This document shows, in pieces, positions 51,255-61,500 of a DNA stretch of 64,000 bases. The stretch is taken from the NCBI RefSeq assembly GCF_001655675.1, contig NZ_LYRP01000001.1, forward strand, positions 186,001 to 250,000. The letters run 5' to 3'. Below the pieces are notes generated by a model. The model did not search any database. It was given only the letters and a program-made list of their open reading frames with translations, and was not told the origin of the DNA. Origin of the DNA: Mangrovibacter phragmitis (lineage in GTDB: Bacteria; Pseudomonadota; Gammaproteobacteria; Enterobacterales; Enterobacteriaceae). Numbering within the stretch: position 1 is the first letter of the stretch; every line of letters begins with the position of its first letter. The translations under genes were made by a program, and so were the position numbers.

Positions 51255-52958
51255 TTAAAAAGTTTCCCAGTTTTCATGGCTGGCAGATGCTGTCTGAGGC
51301 AACGCAGCCTGCGGTTTTCTCGCGGTACTGGACGGTGTACTAACAACCTTCGTATCACCATATAACCGGAAGATCCCTACAGCCTGAGACAGTATTGCCG
51401 CCTGCTCCTCAAGAGAACGTGCAGCAGCTGAAGCCTCCTGAACCAGTGCCGAGTTTTGCTGTGTGGCATTATCCATTTCAGTTATGGCCTGGCCTACCTG
51501 TTCTATGCCACGGCTTTGCTCATCGGATGCAGAAGCAATTTCCTGCATAATACCGGTTACGCTTTTCACCGATTCCACAATATCGGTCATTGTACTGCCA
51601 GCTTCCCGGGCTTCTCCTGACCCCTGCTCAATAAGTGAAACTGATTCATTAATCAAACTCTCAATTTCTTTGGCTGCCTGGGCACTGCGTTGTGCCAGTG
51701 TGCGAACCTCACTGGCAACCACAGAGAATCCCCGCCCCTGCTCACCTGCCCGTGCGGCTTCAACTGCGGCATTGAGCGCCAGAATGTTAGTCTGAAACGC
51801 AATACTGTTAATAACAGACGTAATTTCCGATATTTTCCGCGAGCTGGCAGAAATGTTGTTCATGGTAGAAACCACGCCGGTGACAATACGCCCACCATGA
51901 GTGGCTTTATTTGATGCTTCACTTGCCAGTTTGCTCGCGTGGTGTGCGTTTTCAGCGTTTTGCTTCACTGTCGCAGTCAGTTGCTCCATGCTGGCGGCCG
52001 TTTGTTCAATCGCTGCAGCCTGTTGCTCGGTTCGTGAAGCTAAATCGACGTTGCCAGCCGAGATATCACTGGTTCCCTGATAAATACCACTGGCACCATC
52101 ACGCACTGTGGTGACAGTACGAGCCAGAGATTGCTGCATGTGTTGCAAGTGCTTGTTGAGCATGCCAATCTCACTGCGGCTGGTTAATTCTTCTGGTTGT
52201 GTGAGGTCGCCAGCGTCAATAGCCTCAATTCGCTTAACAGCACGTTGCAAGGGTTGTATCACTATTTTTCGCAACATGACGAAGGTCATAGCTGTCATAA
52301 ATAAAGCCAGCACAAAAGCGCCCCCCATCACCATCAGACCAATACTTGTATCATGATGCGCCATAGCGTTAAGGTGATTAGAGCGCGCTGTCCGAATGGC
52401 AATTGCTTTCAGCAAAACTTCATTATAGGCATCGTCCAGTTTGCGTAATTGCTCATTTTCCTGATTAATAATGGCCTCAAACATGCCGTTTTTCGCATAT
52501 TTGAGCATCGGTTTCATGCCTTTTTCGATATAGTCATTAAAACGGGTTGTCAGCTCACCATCCAGTGCGATGTCTTCTGGTGTTTTTGAACGGCGAGCCA
52601 TGTAAACCGCAAATCCTTCCTTAGCCTTTTTTATGCGGGCTTCTGCATCAGCGATGTCTTTGCTCATGACGTCCATATCCGCGACACGCCCTGCCGCACC
52701 AGCATGAATTAATAAAATGCGAGCGGTACGCAGGTGGTTGGAACTGTTGGAGATCCCCATGCGAACCTGTATTTCATCGGTGACATCACTGAGCGCGTTA
52801 TTGCCCTGAACCAGAAAATAGCCAGCAAGCCCGATACATAACGCAAAAAGCAGTAACACACCGCCCAGGATGGCGGAAAAGAGGGGAACCAAACGGACGT
52901 GATGCCAAAAATGAACCGGCCCGGTAGTGATTGGTGCAGATGTCGTTGCCCTTTCCAT
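51255..52958 (-). CDS. trg: Methyl-accepting chemotaxis protein, Trg-like
   Basis: A 567-residue chemoreceptor: first membrane helix about residues 24-46, periplasmic four-helix sensor, second helix about 205-228, HAMP, then the long signalling coiled coil with the tip [29 protein letters not shown] (in two parts). The sensor resembles E. coli Trg ([21 protein letters not shown]), which binds the ribose- and galactose-binding proteins. Unlike E. coli Trg it ends in N-W-E-T-F, the pentapeptide that recruits CheR and CheB. Gene order with ydcI supports the name. The start at 52958 avoids a 30-residue unlike extension. Confidence 0.88.
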   Translation of the reverse strand: MERATTSAPITTGPVHFWHHVRLVPLFSAILGGVLLLFALCIGLAGYFLVQGNNALSDVTDEIQVRMGISNSSNHLRTARILLIHAGAAGRVADMDVMSKDIADAEARIKKAKEGFAVYMARRSKTPEDIALDGELTTRFNDYIEKGMKPMLKYAKNGMFEAIINQENEQLRKLDDAYNEVLLKAIAIRTARSNHLNAMAHHDTSIGLMVMGGAFVLALFMTAMTFVMLRKIVIQPLQRAVKRIEAIDAGDLTQPEELTSRSEIGMLNKHLQHMQQSLARTVTTVRDGASGIYQGTSDISAGNVDLASRTEQQAAAIEQTAASMEQLTATVKQNAENAHHASKLASEASNKATHGGRIVTGVVSTMNNISASSRKISEITSVINSIAFQTNILALNAAVEAARAGEQGRGFSVVASEVRTLAQRSAQAAKEIESLINESVSLIEQGSGEAREAGSTMTDIVESVKSVTGIMQEIASASDEQSRGIEQVGQAITEMDNATQQNSALVQEASAAARSLEEQAAILSQAVGIFRLYGDTKVVSTPSSTARKPQAALPQTASASHENWETF

Positions 52959-53127
52959 AATAACTCTCTTTAAATTTATAAGGTGTACAAAGAAAGCAAT
53001 ACCAATGACATCGGCATTTGTAGCCGTTTTATTACGCCTTAAAGGCAATTTTGTGCAGTGTTAACAAGATTATGCCGGGAAGATCACACTTTCCCGGCTG
53101 GAGGGAAACAGAAAAACGCAAAACGCG

Positions 53128-54771
53128 TTATAAGTGGTCTATATCCGTCGGTTTACCAAACAGGAAGCCCTGAATCTCACTACATCCTTCTTCTTCCAGA
53201 ATGCGTAATTGCTCCACAGTTTCCACCCCTTCAGCTATCAATGGTGTGTGAATGGAATTACCCAGTGAAATAATAGCCCGCACAAAAGAGCGTGCTTCAT
53301 AGCTTTTCTCGACATTATTGAGAAAGCTTTTATCCAGTTTAATCACGTCAAACTGAAATTCTCTGAGGGTACTCAAAGAAGAGTAGCCGGTTCCGAAGTC
53401 ATCCAGAGCAATACTTATTCCCATTTTTTGAAACTGATGTAATACATTGAATGTCAGCTGTTTATTAATAATAAACGCAGTTTCTGTCACTTCAAATTCC
53501 AGCAAACTCATTGGATAAGTTGAACGTTGCAACAACGTGCGTACTCGCTCAATAAAATTAGGGTGGCGTAATTGTACCGGGGAGATGTTAATCGATATTT
53601 TTTTATTTATTCCTTTCTCCATTGCCTCCTGACATACGGTACTAATTACCCAGTAACCTAAGGGTACAATGGCCCCGCTTTCTTCGGCAATAGGGATAAA
53701 AATATCGGGTGAAATTGACCCCAGCCGGGGATGATTCCAGCGTAGTAACGCTTCATAACCCGAAATTTCTTTATCCTTAATAGCGCGTTTTTCCTGGTAA
53801 TGCAGAAAAAATTGACCCTCTTTGATGCCCTTGCGGATATCCCCGGCCAGCATATTGCGATAGCGGGTTTCCTCATCCATGTCTTTTTCGTACCAGCAAA
53901 TCTTAACGTCCGTAGCCTGCTTGGCCCGGTACATAGCTAAATCTGAGTTACTGAGTAGTTTCTTAATATCTGTAGCATCATCAGGGTAAACAGCCACTCC
54001 CATGCTGGCCGACACGGTAAATTCGGTTGTAGCGAATTTTTGCAGCCCGGAGAAACAGGCATATAGCCGGGAAGTGAACGCACGGGCTTCCAGGCGGCTG
54101 TTGTAGCCTTTCACAGCAACGAATTCATCGCCCCCAAAGCGGGCAACCATTTCATCTTTACCCAGTATTTTGAGCGTTTGTGCTGCAACGCGCTGTAATA
54201 GTTGGTCGCCGACATGGTGACCCTCAATATCATTAATATCTTTGAATTTATCAAGGTCGATAGTGCAAACGGCAATACGCTGATACTCGCTGTTATTAAG
54301 CAACTGTTCAACAAACGAGAAAAACTCAACCCGGTTTGGCAGGCCAGTTAATGCATCATAACGCGCCATCCAGGATATTTTGTCATTGATTTCTTTTTGC
54401 TCACTGATGTCGCGGGTGATTTTAGCAAAACCCAGATGAATTCCCTCATCATCGTAAATTGGATCGACAACCACATGAGCCCAGAAACGGGAACCATCTT
54501 TGCGATAGCGCCAGCCTTCCCCTTCATACTGTCCATGGTCTAAAGCCAGTTGAAGGTTGCGTAAGGGCAAACCAGCGTTTCGGTCCTGCTCACTGTAGAA
54601 AATACCGTAATGCTGACCGACGATTTCATCGCTACTGTAACCTTTTGCCCGGTGTGCGCCTTCGTTCCAACTGGCCACCGTTCCGTCAGGATTCAACATG
54701 TAAATAGCGTAATCCTTTACTTGTTCAATAAAATGGCGATAAACAAAATCACTCAGTCGCTTGTGGCTCAT
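53128..54771 (-). CDS. PAS-GGDEF-EAL cyclic di-GMP signalling protein
   Basis: A 547-residue cytosolic protein. An N-terminal PAS/PAC domain (about 10-125; W-N-E-G-A-H-R-A-K-G-Y) is followed by GGDEF (G-G-D-E-F at 213-217) and EAL (E-A-L-L-R-W from 340) domains. EAL residues look intact: N-I-S-P-V-Q-L, D-D-F-G-T-G-Y-S-S, K-L-D-K-S-F, A-E-G-V-E-T, so phosphodiesterase activity is likely; cyclase activity is also possible. No RxxD inhibitory site precedes GGDEF. It has no membrane segment. It lies between trg and cybB, an insertion relative to E. coli as I recall it. Confidence 0.92.
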   Translation of the reverse strand: MSHKRLSDFVYRHFIEQVKDYAIYMLNPDGTVASWNEGAHRAKGYSSDEIVGQHYGIFYSEQDRNAGLPLRNLQLALDHGQYEGEGWRYRKDGSRFWAHVVVDPIYDDEGIHLGFAKITRDISEQKEINDKISWMARYDALTGLPNRVEFFSFVEQLLNNSEYQRIAVCTIDLDKFKDINDIEGHHVGDQLLQRVAAQTLKILGKDEMVARFGGDEFVAVKGYNSRLEARAFTSRLYACFSGLQKFATTEFTVSASMGVAVYPDDATDIKKLLSNSDLAMYRAKQATDVKICWYEKDMDEETRYRNMLAGDIRKGIKEGQFFLHYQEKRAIKDKEISGYEALLRWNHPRLGSISPDIFIPIAEESGAIVPLGYWVISTVCQEAMEKGINKKISINISPVQLRHPNFIERVRTLLQRSTYPMSLLEFEVTETAFIINKQLTFNVLHQFQKMGISIALDDFGTGYSSLSTLREFQFDVIKLDKSFLNNVEKSYEARSFVRAIISLGNSIHTPLIAEGVETVEQLRILEEEGCSEIQGFLFGKPTDIDHL

Positions 54772-55000
54772 GTAAGATGGACCCTGTTCCAGGTATTGTA
54801 ATTAGTAAAATAGAAACTTTTTCTCACAAGCATTATCGCCTGTCATCTATTTTTCTTTATGTGTTGCGTATGGATAGATTAAATAGCATATGAGTTATCT
54901 GTAGTGCAGTTCATCCTTGATGGGTATTGTTTGCAAGCCGCGCATTGGGCACAAGAAGGTTCCCTGCCCGGGTTGCAGAACCTGAACAAGTGTGTTGCAG

Positions 55001-55033
55001 GAAAATCTGCCACCGGCCAGGCAGTGGCAGATT
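55001..55033 (-). terminator. Terminator of cybB
   Basis: On the minus strand AAATCTGCCAC pairs with GTGGCAGATTT across a 10-base loop and ends in TTTT. It starts nine bases after the cybB stop. Confidence 0.82.
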
Positions 55034-55041
55034 TCAGGTGA

Positions 55042-55575
55042 TTAACTGGATTTTTTACGCGGCATCATGCGTAACAATGTATTGTCTTTCCAAAAATAAT
55101 GGTGTGCCAGCGCAGCCGCGGCATGAAGACCGATAACATAGTACCCAACGGTTGCCACCAGCTCATGGATTTCTTTAACCTGCCAGGCGAAATCTTCACG
55201 AGGCGTAGCTGCGACAGGCATAGGCAAACCAAAGATAGCCCAATCAGTCCCGCTGTAATAACGATAGACTATCCCCAATATTGGCAGGGCAATAAACATC
55301 AGGTACAGCACCAGATGCGCCAGGTGAGATAACCCTGTCACCATAGGTGATGGTTTAGGTTCAATTGGCGGTGTTGGCCAGATGGCCCGCCCGGCCAGGC
55401 GCGCGAACATCAGCACCATAATAAGAATCCCGGAACCATAGTGCAGGCTGCTAAGTACGGGGCGGAAACTCCGTGGGAAAAACCCCCGCAACTCCATGGA
55501 GCAGTAAACGATAATCACCAGTAAGAAAACCAGCCAGTGCAGCGTTATCTGAACCGAACTGTACTTTCCACGCAT
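55042..55575 (-). CDS. cybB: Cytochrome b561 CybB
   Basis: A 177-residue diheme membrane cytochrome with four helices. The haem His are in Q-I-T-L-H-W, S-L-H-Y, and the C-terminal G-L-H-A-A-A-A-L-A-H-H-Y-F-W-K-D-N-T-L-L-R-M-M-P-R-K segment, which is identical to E. coli CybB except for its last residues. The protein oxidises quinol and reduces superoxide in E. coli. The start at 55575 has GAGG eight bases ahead; ATG 55611 in frame adds 12 residues. Followed by a terminator. Confidence 0.93.
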   Translation of the reverse strand: MRGKYSSVQITLHWLVFLLVIIVYCSMELRGFFPRSFRPVLSSLHYGSGILIMVLMFARLAGRAIWPTPPIEPKPSPMVTGLSHLAHLVLYLMFIALPILGIVYRYYSGTDWAIFGLPMPVAATPREDFAWQVKEIHELVATVGYYVIGLHAAAALAHHYFWKDNTLLRMMPRKKSS

Positions 55576-55760
55576 AACGACATCCTCAATATTCAGTGAA
55601 GTGTTCAACATACTGATTGCGCATTAAGAATTCATTAATTTTCCTTTGTGTTCAGTGCAAAAAACAGCTTTTGCATAAGTGACACCTGTTTCAGGGTTAG
55701 TGGTAAGCTGTTTGTTGTTTACCTGTTGAGTGAACCCGTTCTGTTTTAAGAAGGATACTT

Positions 55761-56672
55761 ATGAACCCTGATTACCACACCATACCACGCAAGGAGCCTG
55801 ATGAAACATTTACCATTTGGTCTGCGGGTGAAGCACCTGGCGCACATACCAGTCCGGCTCACTATGTTCTTACGGAACGTAGTGAACTGGCCTGGTTGCC
55901 TGACCGTGCAGCCAGTGGAATAAAAGCTCCGTTTATCAGTATCTGGCGGCCAGAAGTATCTAATGGGATTGCCCTTTTGGTGATCCCTGGCGGCGGTTAT
56001 AACCGCGTCGTTATTGATAAAGAAGGTAGCGACCTTGCCACACGTTTCACTGCACAAGGGTATTCGCTGTTTGTCATGACCTACCGCATGCCCGATGGCG
56101 GCCACAGTGAAGCCAGCCTGGCCCCCCTTGCAGATGTTCAACGCGCCATCCGGGTTATGCGCGCCCGTGCCCAAGAATGGGGATTGAATACACAGCGTAT
56201 TGGTGTTCTGGGTTTTTCTGCCGGGGGGCACCTTGCCGGTAGCCTTGCAACACACTTTGACTACCCGGCTTACGCGGCAACGGAAGAAGCCGACCACCTC
56301 AGTGCCCGCCCGGATTTCGCCGCGCTGATGTACCCGGTTATCACGATGGATGCAGCGTTAACTCACCCCGGTTCAGCCCGTGCGTTACTGGGCGCAACCC
56401 CTGAGCCACACTGGCGACAACACCATTCACTGGAATTACAGGTCCGTGATGATATGCCCCCGGTATTTCTTGCGCATGCTGCCGATGATCCGTCGGTGCC
56501 TGTCGCAAACAGTTTGTTAATGTTTCAGGCATTACTTGCTCACAAGGTTCCTGCTGAAATGCATATTTTTCAACAAGGGCAGCATGGTTTTGGTCTTCGC
56601 GGCTGTCTTGATTTACCTGCCCGAAGCTGGCCTGAATTGCTGATGAACTGGATTGAGGCGCAATGTCAGTAG
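55761..56672 (+). CDS. Alpha/beta hydrolase (acetyl esterase/xylanase-like, DLH type)
   Basis: A 303-residue alpha/beta hydrolase without signal peptide. P-G-G-G-Y is the oxyanion loop, G-F-S-A-G-G (Ser near residue 155) the nucleophile elbow, H-A-A-D-D-P-S-V-P supplies the acid, and Q-H-G-F-G the His. It belongs to the group of acetylxylan and other small ester hydrolases. AAGGA precedes the start. It converges on ydcF with two bases between. The substrate is not known. Confidence 0.88.
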   Translation: MNPDYHTIPRKEPDETFTIWSAGEAPGAHTSPAHYVLTERSELAWLPDRAASGIKAPFISIWRPEVSNGIALLVIPGGGYNRVVIDKEGSDLATRFTAQGYSLFVMTYRMPDGGHSEASLAPLADVQRAIRVMRARAQEWGLNTQRIGVLGFSAGGHLAGSLATHFDYPAYAATEEADHLSARPDFAALMYPVITMDAALTHPGSARALLGATPEPHWRQHHSLELQVRDDMPPVFLAHAADDPSVPVANSLLMFQALLAHKVPAEMHIFQQGQHGFGLRGCLDLPARSWPELLMNWIEAQCQ

Positions 56673-56674
56673 CG

Positions 56675-57487
56675 TTATGCAAGTTTGCGCGCAGCAAGCA
56701 TACCACGCAGAGGCTCACAGGCAGATAAACGTCGCCATGCCAGCCTGATCTCTTCCGGTAGTGGCACATGGGCAATAAAGCCTTTCCCTGCGGGGCCATA
56801 GCCATTGTTGTCATCGTACAAACGAGGCAGTTCCCCCATCACCAGTTCGATAAAACGGTTAACCGGCCATAAGCCTGTTTCTTCATTTTCAAATACTATA
56901 TCTTCGCCATGGCTGGTTAACCTGGGTACAAACCCCGGAGATGACACGCAGTCTGGCAGGATGGAAACCTGGTTTTGCAGGCGGGCAAACGTTGCCATTG
57001 TGCGCCGCTGCATGGTGGGGTCCTGAACGACAACCAGTTGCTCTGGCTCCAGCCCGCGCAATTGCATTAAACGCCATGAAAAATCAACATTTTCACCGCA
57101 GTTCGTCGCCTCGCATTCGAGTAATATTTGCTCGGGCGCCAGACCAGCAACGGTGGCGGCCATTTCACCAATCACTGATGCTTCTGTACGCCCACCAGTA
57201 TGAATGTGCTGGTAACGAACGCTTTGCTGTACCGCCTGATATAACCACCCCGTAGAATGGCCGATACCACCGGTTATTAGCAAGAGTGCCTGTAATTCAC
57301 GGGCCTGATGAAAAGCATGTTCAATAACTGGCAATACAGCATTGCCAGCCAGTACAACTATTGAAGAGCGTGCTGTATCAATATCAGTATCACGTTGGGC
57401 AAGCCAGTCACTAACCAGATTAAGGTCTTCAAGCATATTGTCGTTTTTGCCATGTACTGGCATAGCACTGTCTGAGGATGTTTCCAA
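56675..57487 (-). CDS. ydcF: YdcF, DUF218 family protein
   Basis: A 270-residue DUF218/ElyC-like protein matching E. coli YdcF (266 residues): L-A-G-N-A-V-[LM]-P, I-[ST]-G-G-I-G-H-S-T, T-N-C-G-E-N, V-V-Q-D-P-T-M-Q-R-R-T-M-A-T-F and G-E-L-P-R-L-x-D-D. E. coli YdcF binds S-adenosylmethionine; its reaction is unknown. A TTG at 57487 is taken as the start because AGGAGAG lies five bases ahead and the length then fits; ATG 57463 is the alternative, and the frame to 57568 looks too long. Confidence 0.85.
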   Translation of the reverse strand: METSSDSAMPVHGKNDNMLEDLNLVSDWLAQRDTDIDTARSSIVVLAGNAVLPVIEHAFHQARELQALLLITGGIGHSTGWLYQAVQQSVRYQHIHTGGRTEASVIGEMAATVAGLAPEQILLECEATNCGENVDFSWRLMQLRGLEPEQLVVVQDPTMQRRTMATFARLQNQVSILPDCVSSPGFVPRLTSHGEDIVFENEETGLWPVNRFIELVMGELPRLYDDNNGYGPAGKGFIAHVPLPEEIRLAWRRLSACEPLRGMLAARKLA

Positions 57488-57805
57488 TGGTTCTCTCCTG
57501 CGCTGTTTGTTCCGGTAATGAGGCAAGTGAATTATTCGGTTGAACCGATCACGCCACCTCACGGCCATGCTTTTGCCATCTTATTCTTTTAACGAGTAAA
57601 AAGGCCAGAAACATTCCAGGGTCGCCTGGTATTGTTGATGCCGGAGCATTGTCGCTGGTTGCAGAATCAGTATGCATGGTGATGGGCAGTTGCCTGGCAG
57701 TTCTGGGGTGAAGTGTGAACAGTAATCACGGTGTCACCGCTATTCATTATTTTTATGTATAGTAGTTGTTGAATTTTTGTTGGGTCAACGCCTGCGAGGT
57801 GAACA
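57488..57805. other. Intergenic region between ydcF and the O-methyltransferase gene (318 bases)
   Basis: Contains the divergent promoters. The only clear short structure is the palindrome CGGTG-T-CACCG at 57729-57739. A TATAGT hexamer at 57758-57763 could be the -10 box of the methyltransferase gene. No open frame is convincing. Confidence 0.45.
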
Positions 57806-58465
57806 ATGCAAGAACAGTGGTCGGCTGTAGATAACTGGTTAATGTCAGCGTTGCTGCCGCAAGATGAGATACTGGAACGAGTGTTGAAAAATAACCAACA
57901 GGCAGGCTTGCCTGCCATTGACGTTTCCCCTACTCAGGGACAGTTTCTGGCGATGCTGATTACCATTTCTGGTGCACAACGCATCCTGGAAATCGGCACA
58001 CTGGGTGGCTACAGTGCTATCTGGATGGCAAGAGCATTACCTGAAGGTGGTAAAATTGTCAGCCTCGAATTTGACCCGCACCATGGGCGCATTGCGCAAC
58101 AGAATATTGATTTAGCAGGTGTTACTGGCAAAGCAGAAATAATCATTGGCCCTGCGCTGAAATCACTACCGGGGCTTGTGCAGCAACCGCCATTTGATTT
58201 TATTTTTATAGATGCAGACAAACGCAACAACCCGGCCTACTTAGACTGGGCACTGCGCCTGTCGCGCCCTGGCACACTGATTTTTGGCGACAATGTGGTG
58301 CGCAACGGCGCAATTACCGATGCGCAACACCCCGATCCCCATGTACAGGGTATACAGGCATTTTTACAGGATGCAGGGCAATCGGGAAGATTAACCGCCA
58401 CTGCGCTGCAAACCACAGGAATCAAGGGATGGGATGGTTTTATGCTGGCGCGGGTTAACGAGTAA
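57806..58465 (+). CDS. SAM-dependent O-methyltransferase (family 3, CCoAOMT-like)
   Basis: A 219-residue class I methyltransferase. Motif I is L-E-I-G-T-L-G-G-Y-S-A-I-W-M-A (about residues 60-74), and F-I-D-A-D-K-R-N-N and G-D-N-V-V-R-N-G supply the divalent-metal ligands typical of catechol or caffeoyl-CoA type enzymes. The substrate is likely a vicinal diol phenol, but this is inferred. AGGTG precedes the start. A single gene ending in a strong hairpin; E. coli K-12 lacks it at this position as I recall. Confidence 0.9.
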   Translation: MQEQWSAVDNWLMSALLPQDEILERVLKNNQQAGLPAIDVSPTQGQFLAMLITISGAQRILEIGTLGGYSAIWMARALPEGGKIVSLEFDPHHGRIAQQNIDLAGVTGKAEIIIGPALKSLPGLVQQPPFDFIFIDADKRNNPAYLDWALRLSRPGTLIFGDNVVRNGAITDAQHPDPHVQGIQAFLQDAGQSGRLTATALQTTGIKGWDGFMLARVNE

Positions 58466-58480
58466 GCAGGCTGAGTATTG

Positions 58481-58509
58481 CAGGGCTACTGAAACGTTCA
58501 GTAGCCCTG
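58481..58509. terminator. Strong hairpin between the methyltransferase gene and hrpA
   Basis: CAGGGCTACTGAA and TTCAGTAGCCCTG form a perfect 13-bp stem with a 3-base loop. It lies between convergent genes, about 70 bases from the hrpA stop, and has no T-run. Confidence 0.7.
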
Positions 58510-58578
58510 TAGTGAGGCATCTGTGTATTAGATACCAAAGTAGTTAGATATCAGAGTAGCCAGACGCCAGGAGCCTGG

Positions 58579-61500
58579 TTATTCCGTTATGGCATCCATC
58601 GCCTGAATAATACGTTTATCGGAGACTGGAAAAGGTGTACCGAGTTGCTGGGCAAAATAACTCACCCGTAACTCTTCAATCATCCAGCGAATTGCCAGCA
58701 CATCTTCGTCTTCCCGGCGGTTGGCGGGCAATTTGTTGAGCCATTTCACCCACGCTTGCTGAACCTGGTCCACTTTCAGCATTTGCGCCCGGTCGCGATG
58801 CGGATCCACAGCCAGCTTTTCAAGGCGCTTGTCGATGGCCTGTAAATAGCGCAGTGTATCGCCCAGTCGGTTATAGCCGTTTTGTGTAACAAAACCCCGG
58901 TAAACCAGCCCGGACAGCTGTGATTTCACGTCGGACAGAGCCAATGCCATGGTCATGTCCACTCGCCCTTTCAGGCGCTTGTTAATAGCGAAAACGGCCG
59001 ACAGAATCTGCTCTACCTGGCTTGCGATATCCACGACCTGGTCATTCAACTCCGCACGCACTTTTTCATGCAGCGCCTGGAACCCCGCTTCATCCCAAAC
59101 GGGCCCTCCGGCATCGGCAACCAGCTTGTCAACACCACAGGCAATACAGTCATCGATTAAATCCAGCACCTTACCATAGGGGTTAAAATAGAGACCAAGT
59201 TTGGCTTTATTGGGCAATTTTTCATGCAGGTATTTAATGGGCGATGGAATGTTGAGCAGCAGCAAACGCCTGAGCCCAGTGCGCATAGCCTGTTGTTGTT
59301 CATGAGGGTTATCAAACAAACGGATAGCGACGCTGTCTTTGTCATCCACCAGTGCCGGCCATGCTTTTACCCGGTAGTTACCGCGTTTTTGCTCATAACT
59401 TTCAGGTAAAGCGCCAAAGCTCCAGACATGCAGACCACTTTGTTCAATACCATCATCGGCAACCGCGGACAGCGTTTCCTGCACTTTTGCTTTCAGGCTT
59501 TCTTTAAGTGCTTCTAAATCCCGGCCTTCACGCAGTTTCTGGTTTTTTTCATCAACCACGCGAAAAGTCATTTTCAGGTGATCGGGCACCTGTTCCCAGT
59601 GCCAGGATTCGCGGTCAACAGTGACACCAGTCATTTTGCGTAATTCACGCTCCAGGCTGTCGAGTAACGGTTGTTGGCCATCTGTCCGGCCCAGAAATGC
59701 CTCGGCATAGTTTGGTGCAGGAACAAAATGACGGCGCACTGGCTTAGGCAAGGATTTAATCAATGCAATGACCAGTTCACGCCGCAACCCGGGAATTTGC
59801 CACTCGAACCCGGCTGGCGAAACCTGGTTAAGCAGTGGTAACGGGATATGCACTGTCACACCATCGGCATCATTACCTGGTTCAAACTGGTAACTCAGGC
59901 GCAGTTTAAGTGCCCCCTGATGCCAGAAGTTCGGGTAATCAAGCTTGCTGACCTGGCCGGCCCCCTCTTTTATCAGCATCCCTTTTTCGAAGCTGAGCAA
60001 ATCCGGTGATGCTTTGCTGGCTTGTTTCCACCAGGTGTCAAAGTGGCGTGCAGAGATAGCTTCGTGGCTGATACGCTGGTCGTAGAAATCAAACAGTGTG
60101 TCGTCGTCTACCAGGATGTCACGGCGGCGGGATTTATGCTCCAGTTCTTCCACCTCGGCCCGCAGTTTCTGGTTTTCACGGAAGAAACTGTGCCTGGTTT
60201 GCCAGTCGCCTTCCACTAACGCGTGGCGGATAAACAACTCGCGGCATAAGACCGGGTCAATCTGGCTGTAATTAACCTGCCGGGCAGCAACAATAGGTAA
60301 GCCAAACAGAGTGACTTTTTCTGTTGCCATAACGGCACCTTGCGCCCGTGACCAGTGTGGTTCACTCCAGCTGCGTTTAATCAGATGCTGCGCCAGTGGT
60401 TCTACCCACTCTGGCTCAATTTTTGCCGCAATTCTGCCCCATAAGCGGCTGGTTTCAACCAGTTCGGCCACCATGACCCAGCGCGGCGGTTTTTTAAATA
60501 ACCCTGAGCCAGGGAAAATAGCAAAGCGGGCGTTACGTGCGCCAGTAAACTCCTGCTTTTCGGCATCCTTCATGCCAAGGTGGGACAACAGTCCTGTGAG
60601 TAAAGCGGTATGTATGGCGCGGTAATCGCCAGGTTCGCTGTTGACCGGTAAGCGGAAAGTTTTAACGACCTGGCGTAACTGGGTATAGATATCCTGCCAC
60701 TCTCTTACCCGCAGGTAATTGAGGTATTCAGCGCGGCACAGGCGGCGGAACTGGCTGGATGAAAGTGCCCGTTGCTGCTCGCCCAGGTAATTCCACAGAT
60801 TTACCCAGGCCATAAAATCCGACTCTTTATCCTGAAAACGGCGATGTTTTTCATCTGCCGCCTGCTGTTTCTCCACCGGGCGTTCGCGGGGATCCTGAAT
60901 AGACAGGGCCGAAGTGATTATCATCATTTCGCGCACACAGCCTTGCTTCGCCCCTTCCAGAACCATACGCGCCAGACGCGGATCGACAGGCAACTGTGCA
61001 AGTTGGCGGCCTTCAGCCGTCAGCTGCCAGCCATCGCCTTGCTTATTGTGAGTAATAGCGCTGAGTTCTTCCAGTAAACGCACGCCGTCCTGAATGTTAC
61101 GTTTGTCCGGTGCCTCAACAAAGGGAAAGGCTGCAATGTCTCCAAGCCCCAGAGAAGTCATCTGCAAAATGACTGAGGCAAGATTGGTGCGCAGAATTTC
61201 CGGGTCGGTAAATTCAGGGCGCGAGAGAAAATCGTCTTCACTGTAAAGACGGATACAGATCCCTTCAGAAACGCGCCCACAACGGCCTTTACGCTGGTTA
61301 GCTGAAGCCTGAGAGATGGGTTCAATTGGCAGGCGCTGAACTTTGGTTCGGTAACTGTAGCGGCTGATACGGGCAGTACCCGGATCAATCACATATTTAA
61401 TGCCTGGCACAGTCAGTGACGTTTCTGCCACGTTGGTTGCCAGCACTATGCGCCGCCCGGTATGAGACTGAAATACCCGGTTTTGTTCGTTGTTTGACAA

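Noticed and set aside
54772-55041. Possible hokB/mokB-type toxin gene between trg and cybB
   Set aside because: E. coli has such a locus nearby, but no short hydrophobic Hok-like frame is present here.
55612-55760. Possible RydC small RNA next to cybB
   Set aside because: E. coli encodes RydC near cybB, but I find no matching sequence or terminator-bounded transcript in this gap.
55746-56297. 183-codon minus-strand frame opposite the alpha/beta hydrolase
   Set aside because: Antisense to a gene with a complete catalytic triad.
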